Of a stretch of DNA of 64,000 nucleotides, positions 12,805 through 23,747 are shown piece after piece. The translations under genes were made by a program, and so were the position numbers. Every line of letters starts with the position of its first letter. The first letter of the stretch is position 1. Origin of the DNA: Chloranthus sessilifolius (Eukaryota; Streptophyta; Magnoliopsida; Chloranthales; Chloranthaceae); assembly GCA_021018995.1 (NCBI GenBank), contig CM037590.1:103417097-103481096 (forward strand), read 5' to 3'. Below the pieces are notes generated by a model. That model had not been told where the DNA came from, did not search any database, and saw only the letters and a list, made by a program, of their open reading frames with translations.

Positions 12805-13199
12805 AAGGGATTTTTGTCCTCGAAAATAAACGAAGACGGAGAAAGTGAGACATTGTTTTCTTACTAGTAGAGTTCAGATAATTTATATATGTAATTGAAG
12901 GCATACGACAGTACAAGGCAAAAATCAATAGGAAATCAATCGACTGTTACTTGTGTTACCTTATAACGCACATACCTAGGTACTATAAGGTAAGCAAAAC
13001 AAAACCAATGAGGGGAATGTATTAAACTAACTCACTAGATAGTATTCAGGGTCAATTTGGTAGAGGACAATTTGTTTTCCCTCAACTTTGGTACTTTGAT
13101 ATATATATAACGACATATGCATACCAAAAATTTGTTATATCATAGGGAATAACTGATGCTATAAAAATAAACGGCTTACTTCAGGTAAATAAATGGGGA

Positions 13200-13860
13200 T
13201 ACTAAGCGCAAATACCAAAGTCGCGTTCCCAGGTAGCCTCATGTGAACCGTTATTCTTCCATATGAGTGGAATACATTTTGTTCTCAAGATTTGGTCTCT
13301 GCGATCTAAAATCTGAGCTGCTCCTGCAGATCCAGTGGCTGATAATCCAACACATGGGTTGGATCTCTGATATACTTTCTTAGCATAGACACGTGAAATA
13401 CGTCGTGTATGCTGGCTAAGGGTGGAGGTAACGCAACTCGATATGTCACCTCACTAACTCTGCCCAAGACTTGAAATGGTCTGACGTAGCGAGGACTTAA
13501 CTTGCCTCATTTCCTAAATCGCATCACACCCTTTGTCGGAGATATGTTAATAAATATGTGATCGCCAATCTATCATACAAATGTTAGAAATATAATATAT
13601 ATAATTTAATTCATATATCAATTATACATATAGGTGTGTTTCATTACCTGAAAATCAATATTAATTGGTTTAAGATCGGCATAACTCTTCTGCCGACTCT
13701 GGGCACTCTTCAGTTCCTGACGAATGACGTGTACCACCGCATTAGTACTTTCTATTAAGTCAAGGCTCAAAAAATTTGACTTGATTTGACCAGAAGTCAT
13801 TTTTACTGACCTTGACATATAACTGAGAATCTCGTAATGTCTGTAAAGCAAACCACACCT
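13200..13860 (-). pseudogene. Integrase C-terminal region fragment (element A)
   Basis: At 13618-13851 the ORF includes RQELKSAQSRQKSYADLKPI, the integrase tail seen in many Tekay-type chromoviruses. Below it, in broken frames, are blocks matching the downstream GVMRFRK..GKLSPRYVRPF, HDVFHVSMLRKY and VLDYQPLDLQEQ motifs, ending with a GSHEATWERDF-like block near 13210-13260 (EEATWE is the usual end of such pol genes). An AT-rich interruption lies at 13575-13625. The catalytic core of integrase is absent. Confidence 0.8.
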
Positions 13861-13974
13861 AACGAGAAACTCGTAATGACCCTATCATGTCCGGAGGGCT
13901 GTCTTTGCACTATCGTCGGCTATTACTTCATCTGGTGATAACTCGATCGTAAGTCAATCTTCAAGAATCATCGT

Positions 13975-14450
13975 GCTCCTTGTAATTGATCAAAGAGATC
14001 GTCGATTTTGGAGAGCAGGTAACGATTCTTGATCGTCAGCTTATTTAATTGACGATAGTCAATGCAAAGACGTATTGACCCATCTTTCTTCTTTACGAAC
14101 AATACTGGTGCGCCCCACCAAGACACACTCAGTCTGATAAACCCTTTGTCAATCCTTGCATATTGAGTATATCGAGTAAAATCACTCAGCTACTGCTTCA
14201 TAGTCGTCGTGACCTTGGATTACGACGATGATGGATCGACATACCATGATAGTAGTGACAAACTGTCTAATCGGGACTGACACGTCATAATAAAGTTGAG
14301 AGGTTATGGGGTGGCTCTCAACTTTCCTAACTTTTTAATAAATTTGGTGTAACAAAGGAATGTGTCGATCCAAGATCTACCAAAACATATGCCTCATACA
14401 ACAAGTAGCATCCTCTGGATACAATTGCAAGGTATCTAATGTATATATAT
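13975..14450 (-). pseudogene. Protease and reverse transcriptase fragments (element A)
   Basis: At 14040-14120 the minus strand encodes [20 protein letters not shown] followed by [10 protein letters not shown], the conserved fingers region of gypsy reverse transcriptase. It continues to a [16 protein letters not shown] block near 13980. At 14250-14420 a broken protease region is visible (VDLGSTHSFVTPN-like in a shifted frame, then VESHPITSQLYYDVSVPI). Palm, RNase H and most of integrase have been deleted between 13975 and 13860. Confidence 0.75.
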
Positions 14451-14644
14451 ACTAGTGTTAGCTAAATTGCTTCTACGTAACAAAATATAAAGTTATCATT
14501 TTTAAAACTGATGCAAGGAAACCAATATACTAGATGCACACATATATAAATTATTTACCTAGATGCACCTTTCTCACAAACAATTTTAAATAACTTATAA
14601 CTAAATAGTTCATATGCCTTAGATAATTTCGTTGCGTTGCTGGT

Positions 14645-15211
14645 TTAGGCATCTTGTGCGGTCTTTGATGCCGTTTCCACCATCTCTGAGCAATCCTTAA
14701 TCTGATGTCCCATCATACTACAACGAAAGCACGCCCCAGACACTCTATGGCAGTTGTCCATGTTATGTGTCTTCCCACATTTTCCACAGAATGCTAATGA
14801 AATGGATGAAGAGATGCGTGAAGATTGTGGAACTTCGAACGCTCCCGTTATAGTAGGGTTCGAGTAATGGAATGACCCCGAAGGTGTAGATATAGTCGGT
14901 TTCGGATAAACACCTTCAGTAGGTTGTTGAGATTCGGGTGTCGTCTTTTTCGTTTTCACCATAGGATGGTCTTTTATCAGATGTCCTAGTTTGCCACATC
15001 TGAAATACTCACCCATGGCCCACCAATATATCCCCGTCTTGTCGTATTCAAGACCAGTGGGCATGATGCAGTCTTGGTGTAAGAAGTGCGGCGATGTTCT
15101 GACCATTGCCTCTAGTAGTTGTTGAGTTTGTTCATGATCATCCCTCCCAGCATGCGCGGTCCTAGATCTGTTACGAGGTGTCATAGTGATCTCCTGACTT
15201 GAAAAAATCAT
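14645..15211 (-). pseudogene. Gag C-terminal region with two zinc-knuckle relics (element A)
   Basis: The 188-codon ORF lacks the N-terminal capsid domain. It contains YFRCGKLGHLIKDHP, in which the first Cys has become Tyr and the last His (CCHC with both outer Cys lost). It also has CGKCGKTHNMDNC, then CFRCSMMGHQIKDC with all four ligands. This arrangement (CxxCGK...H..C then a CCHC knuckle) is usual for the nucleocapsid part of Tekay-type gag, which binds element RNA. The region between this ORF and the LTR is only leader. Confidence 0.8.
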
Positions 15212-15510
15212 GCATTAACAATGATCGTGATCATCATGAGCTCATGACTTGACAACATTTGCATCCTAACTTAGATCCTAATGACATACTTCGATCCTTA
15301 TTGACCAAGTACTTCAGTCAAACGTGGTTGTAAAGATCCACAACTTATGCTCTAACCAGAACCTACTACCATAGCCTTCAGTCCCTAGAAGACCAATCTA
15401 CTGCCATAGCCTTGAGTCCCTCGAAGACCTAAAGCCCAGGCTCTAACACTGAATGAACATCAAAAGTCTTGCCATATATCCGTGCCAGAGTTAAGTCTCC
15501 AAAGACTTAA

Positions 15511-15530
15511 CGCCGGGCTCTGATACCACC
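15511..15530 (-). other. Element A primer-binding site (tRNA-iMet)
   Basis: The minus strand reads TGGTATCAGAGCCCGG directly after the 5' LTR. It matches the 3' end of initiator tRNA-Met as used by most plant Ty3/gypsy chromoviruses. Confidence 0.93.
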
Positions 15531-18500
15531 TGTGACAGCCAGACTTTTCCCCTTCTCGTAAATGGGAAAGGTCGCACCGTCGAATCACCTAACATGATCC
15601 TGTCATACAAGGGCATCGTGTACAAAGTGTTATATATGTGGAAGCGAATTGAACTAACTCTGATACGTAGAAATATGGCAACAACTGATATTCATTTATT
15701 TATCTATAGCAGCAAACTAAACAAGAATATAAACAGAAACCTATACATGAAGTAGTAAACTATCTCAAATCACACTACTGTTTATATATATTTAATATTT
15801 AAAAACAAATCTCTCTCTCTCTCAAACCTCTCAAGGAAAGAAGTCCTCAGTAGAACCTTCCTCCTCGTCCTCCTCAGACTGATAGGTAGGATCAGCTTTG
15901 TGCTCAGGGTCACGAGCAATATCTGCAGCTAAGACATGAAGTCGTAGGATGAGCTATCATCAAAGCTCAGCAGGAAAATTTAAAGTGCTAAGTTATATGT
16001 TGGATTTTTAATTCACTTCTAAATGCATAAATTACAAACTAAACACATTATATCTCACCTTGTATCTATTCTAGCAACATTTAGCATTTATTCTAGCAGT
16101 ATATAGTATAACAAGTAATAAATCATGTAAATATTGTATCATGCTAACAGATTCATGTTGAACAAATACGAGGAATCATACTGACAAGGAATCATGCTAG
16201 ACAATTACAGAAATCATAATGAAACAAGACATATATAAGAAACAAGAAAATCAAGCTCCCGAGTTAGCGGGATCACTTGTCAAGCTCCTGAGTTAGCGGG
16301 ATCGCTTGGACCAAGAAAATCAAGCTCCCGAGTTAACGAGATCACTTGAATGAGATATCAAGCTCCCGAGTTAGCGAGATCACTTGGACGAGATATCAAG
16401 TTCTCGAGTTAGCGGGATCACTTGGATGAGATATCAAGCTCCCGAGTTAGCGGGATCACTTATTTCAAGATGAAACAAAGACGTGTACATGACATCAAGG
16501 ATAACAGGACATGAATAATGCATGATAATATATATGCGAGCACATCGTGAACAGATATCATATAGCAAAACTGATTTGAATAACTGAACTCACATGATCA
16601 TATATAACTGCAATTATTATAATCATTGATATTCATGTATCCAAGCTGAACTAGCATCATAATTATGTAAAATATACATCAAGTCTGTAGCTCTCGAAGC
16701 TGATCTAACACCATCAGTCATAGTCATAATTTGAAAACTAGCATGTGCATACATTAATGTCACATTTGAACGTACATCATTATTCATCAACATTCATTAA
16801 AACTGATCTAGTAACATCATTACATAACCCATATATAGAACTGAACTATTTTATCGTTGCATAATCGTATATCGAACTGAATTTCATAGCATGACCATAT
16901 GTTATATTGATTTTATTACCATCATGCGGAACTAGCATATTTATTCATTAAATCCATCATGAGTCTAGTCATGCAAAAATAGTCATTTCAACTTACTCTA
17001 TCATCATTATCAATACTGACATGAGCATAGTTAAATAAAAATCCTAAGTATCATATCATCAGTATACTATACATCGAGCATCATGAATAATTATACAAAA
17101 GCGTATGTTTAAACTGATCTTCTCGTCATCATGCACTACTATACATCTAACTGAATTTAGCTTTTTCATGCCTAACCATTCATTGAACTAAACTTTAATA
17201 AGCATATGGGATCATCCATCAAAACTAACTAAATAGGCGTTTCATCTAGCTGACATAGCTTAGTGAGGTAAAAGTATTTATGTTAACTAACTTGATCAAA
17301 GCTGGTTCATCACTGAGTTGTACTTAGCACAATCTTTTGACATGCTCTCGTATATCAGATCTAGATATCAGATTTACACTAGTTATCGAATATCTTTATC
17401 TTTACATAAACTACACCAGCATATATGGAACCATTCATCATACTAGTTAACACGAGTTATGAGATATCTCTACATCTTTTATATTATCCTGCTAATCTTC
17501 TATCAGAAGAAAATAAGACATGACGGAAACTAAGATAGATCAGGTCTGCAAATCATCATGCACTCATGGAACTTGTAGACAATAACTACTATACCAAATT
17601 AACTGACAATCTTCATTTTATACCAGGCCGATAGATATATCAATCATCATCGTTCAATTCGACATGCACCTATGTAGGTATCTAGTGTATTCATAGTATC
17701 CATATATATCATTGTCAATTTGGCATCACTGTGCAATCATAGACATCTAATCATGGACATCCTTTATCTATTAGTTATTCTCATACGCATATAATCCTTG
17801 ATCATGTATCGAATAGAAATACTGATAAATATATGGAGGCATCATGAGCATGATCAAGTTATACTGACTATACAACACAATTATCATGCTATTCAGAAGT
17901 GCAATGAAATACTAAAATATAAGTCAGCAAGGTAATCTCCCTACCTTATACCAGGCTTATGTGTAACTGGTTACCCGTGCACACATGTCTTCAAGCAAAC
18001 TCGTCATGTGCACTAAATACCTAGGATTTATGGTCATAATTTTAGTAATTTTAATAATTTATTGGGTCAACTTAGACCCCAAATATGAACCATTTATGGT
18101 CCCAAGTCTCATGGTCAAGCTCAGCAAGTCATCCCAGCACAAACCCCTGACAGAGGTATCACCAAATGCGTCAGATGCAGGGTTGCTGCGGCAAGCAACA
18201 TAGGTTGCCGCAGTAAGCTTTGCAGCTGAGCATATTGCCGTGACTTGTCACTAATTTTTGACCTCTTAAACATTGGATTCAGAAATTTGTTCCTTCATGA
18301 AAGTTGTAGGGATCGTTGTCCCCTTTCCATCGCATTAAGAATCGTGCTAATCCAAGTTCGGGATCAAACGTTATGATAAAAATATTGACTAATGGTCTGA
18401 GCACAATACTTGTCGCGGCAAGCCTGAGCACCTTGCCGCGGCAAGCCTATAAGGTTATCGCGGTAAGCCTATCAAGCTTGGCTTGCCGGGGTGTTTTTTA

Positions 18501-19476
18501 CTCTACTTTGGTTTCTTTTATCTCAGGCAATTGGCTGGTTATTCATATATATATTTCATATATATATATTGTATAGAAAATTAGAGTTTTTTATTCATTT
18601 TTGTGCAAAATTTTCGGTGTAGTTTTTATGAGCCACATGGGTTCTGAATCCATTTCAAATTGTGATTCATGTTGCCGATTTGGTCTTAGTGAATCGACAC
18701 CATAGATGTATAATTTATCTAAATTAACTACTGACCTAACCTAATCTATTTGTTTACGACATACCTTAATGTGGACATGAGGTTACGACGCTAACTTAGT
18801 AGCGAGTTCTCCGAGCTCGAAGAATGAGGACCGAACTTACGTGACTGTATCGTTGGTTCACTTTGTGATCGCACGTTTCTTTTCTCTACAATTTCCTGAG
18901 ATTTATTTAACTGGCTGTGAATACATGTATCAGCAGAGTTGGGTTGCAGAGGAATGGAAACAGTAGGACCAAGAAGGCTCTCTTGCACTTTTCTATTATC
19001 TTAGCTGCACTTTACATGCATGGGTTTGTATGATGACTCATGACATCGTGTAAGCAAGAACAAAAGCAAGGAGCTTATCAGCTCTTTTAGGTTAATACTC
19101 CCTGCACAACAAACACTTAGTATGTAGGTGTATAGCAAGAAAGACAAAATAAGGCTACAGCCATATAAGCCAAATCAATGCTTTGGTTAAATGCAAAACT
19201 AGTATACCCACGGGGTCTAATTTCACATAGAAAGTATGTATACCTGTTCAGCTATGTTCAACTATTTTATTCCTTCTATTTGTTGGAAATAATTGTCAAG
19301 TATACCTCTGTTATACTTAACTTATAAACTCGGGTTCTAACTTTGTATCTCTGCTCTAACTCCCTGTATGACCAACTTTGCTAACATTGACGGGACCATC
19401 AAATCTTAGTGTTTTATCAAGTTTGACCACACACTATCAGGTCAGACCTGCATCTACCAAACTCGTAACTGTTACA
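15531..19476 (-). repeat. Element A 5' LTR
   Basis: It spans 3946 bases and is nearly collinear with 8819-12791. Differences are scattered substitutions, one minisatellite unit fewer (16251-16462, six copies) and a longer TTGCCGCGGCAAGCC stretch near 18415-18490. Confidence 0.93.
16251..16462 (+). repeat. Six-copy LTR minisatellite
   Basis: It has the same 38-bp unit as at 9541-9790, with one unit fewer. Confidence 0.92.
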
Positions 19477-19690
19477 CCCCTGTCATTAACTAGCCGTGAG
19501 TTTATGGACTAAAAGGACTATTTTTCCCTTAATGAAACCAATATTCTAAAAATACCACCATTCTAAAAGGCCCTTCATTCATATATATTTACAAGTCATG
19601 CCATTATAGTTTATCATCATTCTAAAAGGCCCTTCATTCACCTTTATTTACAAGTCATGCTATTATAGCCTACCACCACCATTCTAAAAG

Positions 19691-20097
19691 GAGTACCTTT
19701 AAATCCACCCACAAAATCTTTGAGTTCACCCACGCTGAACCACATCAATTGCATTGAATCAGATGATGGAGATTATTTATCGTCTCAATATTTCATGAGA
19801 TCGATCTTTAGATCATGGGTGTACCATCAGATGGCCAATTTTTTATTTCATGTGGTACACACCCATAAAAGTGATCCTAAAATCAATTTTAAGCGTGCAC
19901 GTGATATTAAGGTCACTTTTCTGAGATGTGTGTCACGTGAAATAAAAAATTGACCGTTTGATGGTACACCCATGATCTAAAGATCGATCTCATAAAAGAT
20001 TGGGAGGATAAATGATCTCCATCTTTCGATTCAATTCAATCAACGTGTTTCAGCATGGGTGAACTCAAAGATTCGGTGGGTGGATTTAAAGGTACTC
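19691..20097. mobile_element. Fold-back MITE, Mutator-like (9-bp TSD)
   Basis: It begins GAGTACCTTTAAATCC and ends with the exact reverse complement. The arms stay complementary for about 150 bp, through GAATCAGATGATGGAGAT and GATCGATCTTTAGATCAT. The flanks TTCTAAAAG at 19682-19690 and 20098-20106 are identical 9-bp target duplications. It is non-coding. A half copy of the same element, also preceded by TTCTAAAAG, lies in the other arm of the large inverted repeat (about 21090-21245, minus strand). Confidence 0.88.
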
Positions 20098-20651
20098 TTC
20101 TAAAAGACCCTTCATTCACCTATTAGATTCAAGACCCATTAGATAGGAGATTCCCCCAGTGATTCCCCCATTAAAGCATGCCAACGTTTGGATGAATACT
20201 CAACCAATGGAGGATTTGTGGCAAACGATGTAATTATTCTTGTAAAGAAAACCTTCAATTTACATGTTCTTAGATTAATAACCAAATTTTAGAATGGTTT
20301 TCAATTTTGGATATCTAAAATTTTTGGTAGGTTTTTTTTTAAAAATTTTGGGATGATTTTTAATTTTGGGTATCTAAAATTTTGGTGGTTTTTTATTTTG
20401 GGTATATAAATAATGTTGTTAGGAATTAAACAATATACAATTCAGTGATTGAGTGGAACTTGGAAATAAATGAGTCAGCATTTTCAACCTGACCTAATGG
20501 GTTGGGGCTTGGAAATTTGAACCCAAGCCCAAACCTATGGCGGGTTGGGTCGTTTGACTTTGGCCCATCAAGTTGACCCGACGGGTTGAAACCCTCTTGT
20601 ACTGGTGTCATCATTAATCTCCAATTATTGTACAAGAGGAACCATCCCAAC

Positions 20652-20885
20652 AGTGTTTCAAAATTTCGGCCGATAATTCAAACTGTCAGCCGAAATTTAT
20701 CGATTTCTGTCCTCACCGAAACGAAAACAACTCTTGAAATTTCGGTCAAATTATGTATGGCAATAAAATTTTCCGCTGAAATTTTGACCGAACTTCAAAA
20801 TTATGACCGAAAATTTCATTCAAATATTTGGTTTTGGTCATGCTCGAAATCGAAAACGAAACCAATATTTTGATTTTTGAACCCA
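20652..20885. repeat. TTTCGGCCGAAA-type fold-back repeat
   Basis: It starts GTTTCAAAATTTCGGCCG and ends CCAATATTTTGATTTTTGAA. It is built of alternating CGAAATTTCGG / ACCGAAACGAAA words that are complementary to one another. It is related to 34250-34440 and, by its ends, to the ATACGTATCGG repeats in the PPH introns. Confidence 0.7.
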
Positions 20886-21534
20886 ACCATCCAATCAATT
20901 GACCACTTCTTTTATGAACAATATATTAGAAATTGCATGTATTAGACATCATAACCATTCATGAACTAGTTTTGTATGGACTGTTGCATATATTTTATTG
21001 ATCAGAGGCATAAAATCTATGGTCTAGATCCAAGTGAACATGCACTGATTTCTGGTAGAGATTCAAGGCACTATCATGATCCTTGATCTCGACCGTCTGA
21101 TGGTACACCAATAATATCAAGATCGATCTCAAAAAATATTGGGACGATAAACAATCTCCATTGTCTGATTCAATGCGGTCAATGTGTTTCAGCGTGGGTG
21201 AACTAAAAAATTTGTGAGTGGATTTAAAGGTACTCCTTTTAGAATGATAGTTGTAAGCTATAATAGCATGACTTATTTTGGCCATATAGAATGGTAGTAA
21301 ACTATAATAGCATAACTTGTAAATATAGATGAATGAAGGGCCTTTTAGAATGGTGGTATTTTAAAATATTTGTTTTATTAAGGGCAAAATTGTCCTTTCG
21401 GTCCATAAAGTTAAAGGACAGGAGTATATGAAACAGAAATACAAAAGTAAGGGCGGCAGAATACCTATAACTCAAAGGGTTTGAATGCAAATATCGGCAT
21501 ATAGGGGTTGTATGCAAAAAAACCCTTTATTTTA

Positions 21535-22310
21535 CATTGTTATTATAGAACAAAAGTAGACTTGGATGGGTTTAGATTAGGAACACCGAGCGAGTTGTAC
21601 ATAGTCCAAGCCAACTTCAAATCGTATGGTTCAGAACCGATCCAGTGCGTTCCTCAGTAGTGGGTTGAAGCAGGCTATTATACCTGGTTCTTGTCCACTC
21701 CTCCGTTCGCTGTCCAAGGAGGAGGTTTCTTACACGGAAATCCAACTTTGGATTCTGCATAAATATCTTGTTACACCTACAACAAAATCACATCTCATTT
21801 CAACGTTACGATATTTTACACCTGCAACAAATCAAATCAGAGGTAAAGAAGCTCTACAACTTCTCTTATAGCCATTGGGTTTCAAAAGTTTGTTCAGAAG
21901 CGATCGGTGGTCCATCTCCCTCTACAAACTTCGATTTTAATCTTCTCTATCTTAGAATATCATTAATTAGTACTTCATCTTTTAATTAGTGATATAGTCG
22001 ATCGATTTGTCGAAAAATTACCATAAATTTCGAAACCTTGTTGGACTGCACTAACTTGTGTTATTTGATTGAAGAGCGGCGGATTCATTTACTAGTGTAA
22101 ACTAGTTTATATATGTTAATTAATATGCTGTTTGAGTGTTACGTACTTCAATTGTTTACTGATTAGATTTAATTAAGTTTTGTTGTGAATAGATTAATCA
22201 CTTTCTCTGAATTAGTTAGGGTTATTTGTGCTTCATGTCGATTGTATTTTCCAGTAAATTAGGTTTGTAGTTGTTGTTATTGCTTGGCATTCTATCTATG
22301 TTACTTTATT
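21535..22310 (+). promoter_or_regulatory. Probable promoter and 5' untranslated region of PPH
   Basis: This is the only non-repeat sequence between the Mutator-like element and the MITE ahead of the PPH start codon. The CT-rich stretch CGATCGGTGGTCCATCTCCC (about 21901) with following TCTACAAACTTCGATT looks like a plant leader, and a TTTTTGAATTTAG acceptor-like site lies at about 22925-22935. A leader exon near 21800-21960 spliced to about 22936 is therefore possible. No TATA box or start site can be assigned with confidence. Confidence 0.35.
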
Positions 22311-22727
22311 GGGTAGTGGTATTTGCAACCGAAGATTTGGTCTCTAAAACTGATGGTTCCATCGATAACATTGTTGACTGCCTAGAATCAGATGATGGAG
22401 ATCGTCTGCGTCCCAATCTTTGGCATAATAGATCTTGAGATCATGAACCACCTATCAGACCTTCAGATATTAATTCTACATGGAGCGCATCCCCAAATGT
22501 GACCTGAGAACCATTCTTCATGGTACGCCATGATCACGGTCACTTTTAGGTATGTGTGACACGTGGAATCAACACTTTACCGTCTGATTAGGTGGACCAT
22601 GATCTCAAGATGTGTTGTGTGAAAGATTGGGATGAAAAATGATCTCCGTCGTCTGATTCAAGGCAGTCAATGGTGTTAGTGGTGGAACAATCAGTTGCGG
22701 AGACCCAACCTTCGGTTGCAAATGCCC
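22311..22727. mobile_element. Mutator-like MITE in the PPH 5' region
   Basis: The terminal inverted repeats read GGTATTTGCAACCGAAG on the left and GGCATTTGCAACCGAAG (reverse complement) on the right. TACTTTATT at 22302-22310 and 22728-22736 is an exact 9-bp target duplication. The interior is self-complementary and includes GAATCAGATGATGGAGATCG, the same subterminal word as in the MITE at 19691. It lies about 250 bp upstream of the PPH ATG, either in the promoter or in a leader intron. Confidence 0.88.
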
Positions 22728-22973
22728 TACTTTATTAATAGGGATTGATTAGTTGAAAATCAATCAGTTGGTTCAGTTCCCAGTCTTTATTAACTATCAT
22801 CACCTTTGTGTTGCTCCTATTTATATTCCATTAAACCTTTTAAGTAAAATTTTTCAATTTATAAGAAGATCTCTATTATATTTTGTTTACTAAACTAGGA
22901 TTAAGAGTCAATTTTTTATTTTTTTTTGAATTTAGGTTCATATCAGCCAAATAAGGAGGCCAGTCTTTAAAAG

Positions 22974-23747
22974 ATGATGGAACTGCTGTGTTCTTTGCCA
23001 TCGTGTCACGTTGGTAGTTTAAAATGGCAGTTTGTTGATCGAAACTTGAACTCCGGCCGATCGAAACTCGTTCTCGCTAAAAAATCTCACATTCTATGCA
23101 CTGGAACAAAACACAGAAGAAGATCTTTGGGAGCTTCTGGACGAAATCATTTGAACAAATTCAAGATTAGCACTCATCTCAATCGAAGGGAAGATGCTAG
23201 ATTGTTAGGTTTGCTTCAAGGCTTTCCACATGCTTTGAATTCCGATATCTTGAACACACATTATAACTATTATGTAGTTGATGGGAAGGAGGATCTACAA
23301 AATGTTTTAGAGAGGGATGATTTTGTAGCAAAGGTTTTGATTCCCGGCCTGCCTGATGAATCTGATGGTGACCGTGGTTCCAAAATTACTAGCTGTTATT
23401 GGGAATGGAAGCCGAAATTTTCTGTACATTATGAGAAGTCAGGTTCTGAAAATGTTGGTTCGCCGGCAGTTCTCTTTCTACCTGGTTTCGGCGTAGGATC
23501 CTTCCATTATGAGAAACAATTGAAGGATCTTGGTCGTGAGTATAGAGTATGGGCTTTGGATTTTCTAGGGCAAGGCATGTCTTTGCCGTCGGAAGACCCT
23601 GCTCCTTTGGCTAAGGAAGATGAAGATGATGTTTCAGGGGAGGCCGACCAAGTTTGGGGTTTTGGGGAAGAAAGTGAACCATGGGCAAACAAGCTGGTTT
23701 ACTCAATTGATCTATGGCGGGACCAGGTTCGCCATTTCATAGAAGAG
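22974..23747 (+). CDS. PPH: PPH coding exon 1
   Basis: It has 258 codons, ending IEE at GAAGAG|GTACTT (phase 0). It carries the transit peptide and the first half of the hydrolase fold. The N-terminal part (about residues 66-118) is longer than I expect from Arabidopsis PPH. The open frame runs on to 23834 only as intron read-through. Confidence 0.93.

Larger units (their letters stand above)
8819..19476 (-). mobile_element. Internally deleted Ty3/gypsy retrotransposon (element A)
   Basis: Two long LTRs (8819-12791 and 15531-19476) begin TGTGACAGCC and end GTTACA on the plus strand and are very similar throughout. The target duplication is CCCCT at 19477-19481 against CCCCC at 8814-8818. A good initiator-tRNA-Met primer-binding site and a polypurine tract show minus-strand orientation. 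The interior is only 2.7 kb and keeps scraps of gag zinc knuckles, protease, reverse transcriptase and the integrase tail. It is dead by itself. Its LTRs share a CTCCCGAGTTA-CGGGATCACTTG motif with element B, suggesting the same lineage. Confidence 0.93.
8707..21525. mobile_element. Non-autonomous Mutator-like element with long inverted arms, split by an LTR retrotransposon
   Basis: The left end GGTTTTTTTGTATATACCCC and the reverse complement of the right end, GGGTTTTTTTGCATACAACC, are inverted repeats. The similarity continues for several hundred bases: left arm 8707-8818 plus 19482-19835, right arm 21525 down to about 21090. A perfect 9-bp duplication (TTTATTTTA) flanks it, as for Mutator-superfamily elements. 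Without the 10.7-kb retrotransposon in the left arm it would be about 2.2 kb. No transposase is seen. The centre (20110-21090) holds a TTTCGGCCGAAA fold-back and a GGGTTGGG-type repeat. The gene-like ORFs inside are repeat artefacts. Confidence 0.7.

Noticed and set aside
11318..18203. 72-codon ORF with a hydrophobic segment, conserved at 11318-11536 and 17985-18203
   Set aside because: The two copies are in the two LTRs of one element and are similar for that reason. No evidence for a protein-coding role.
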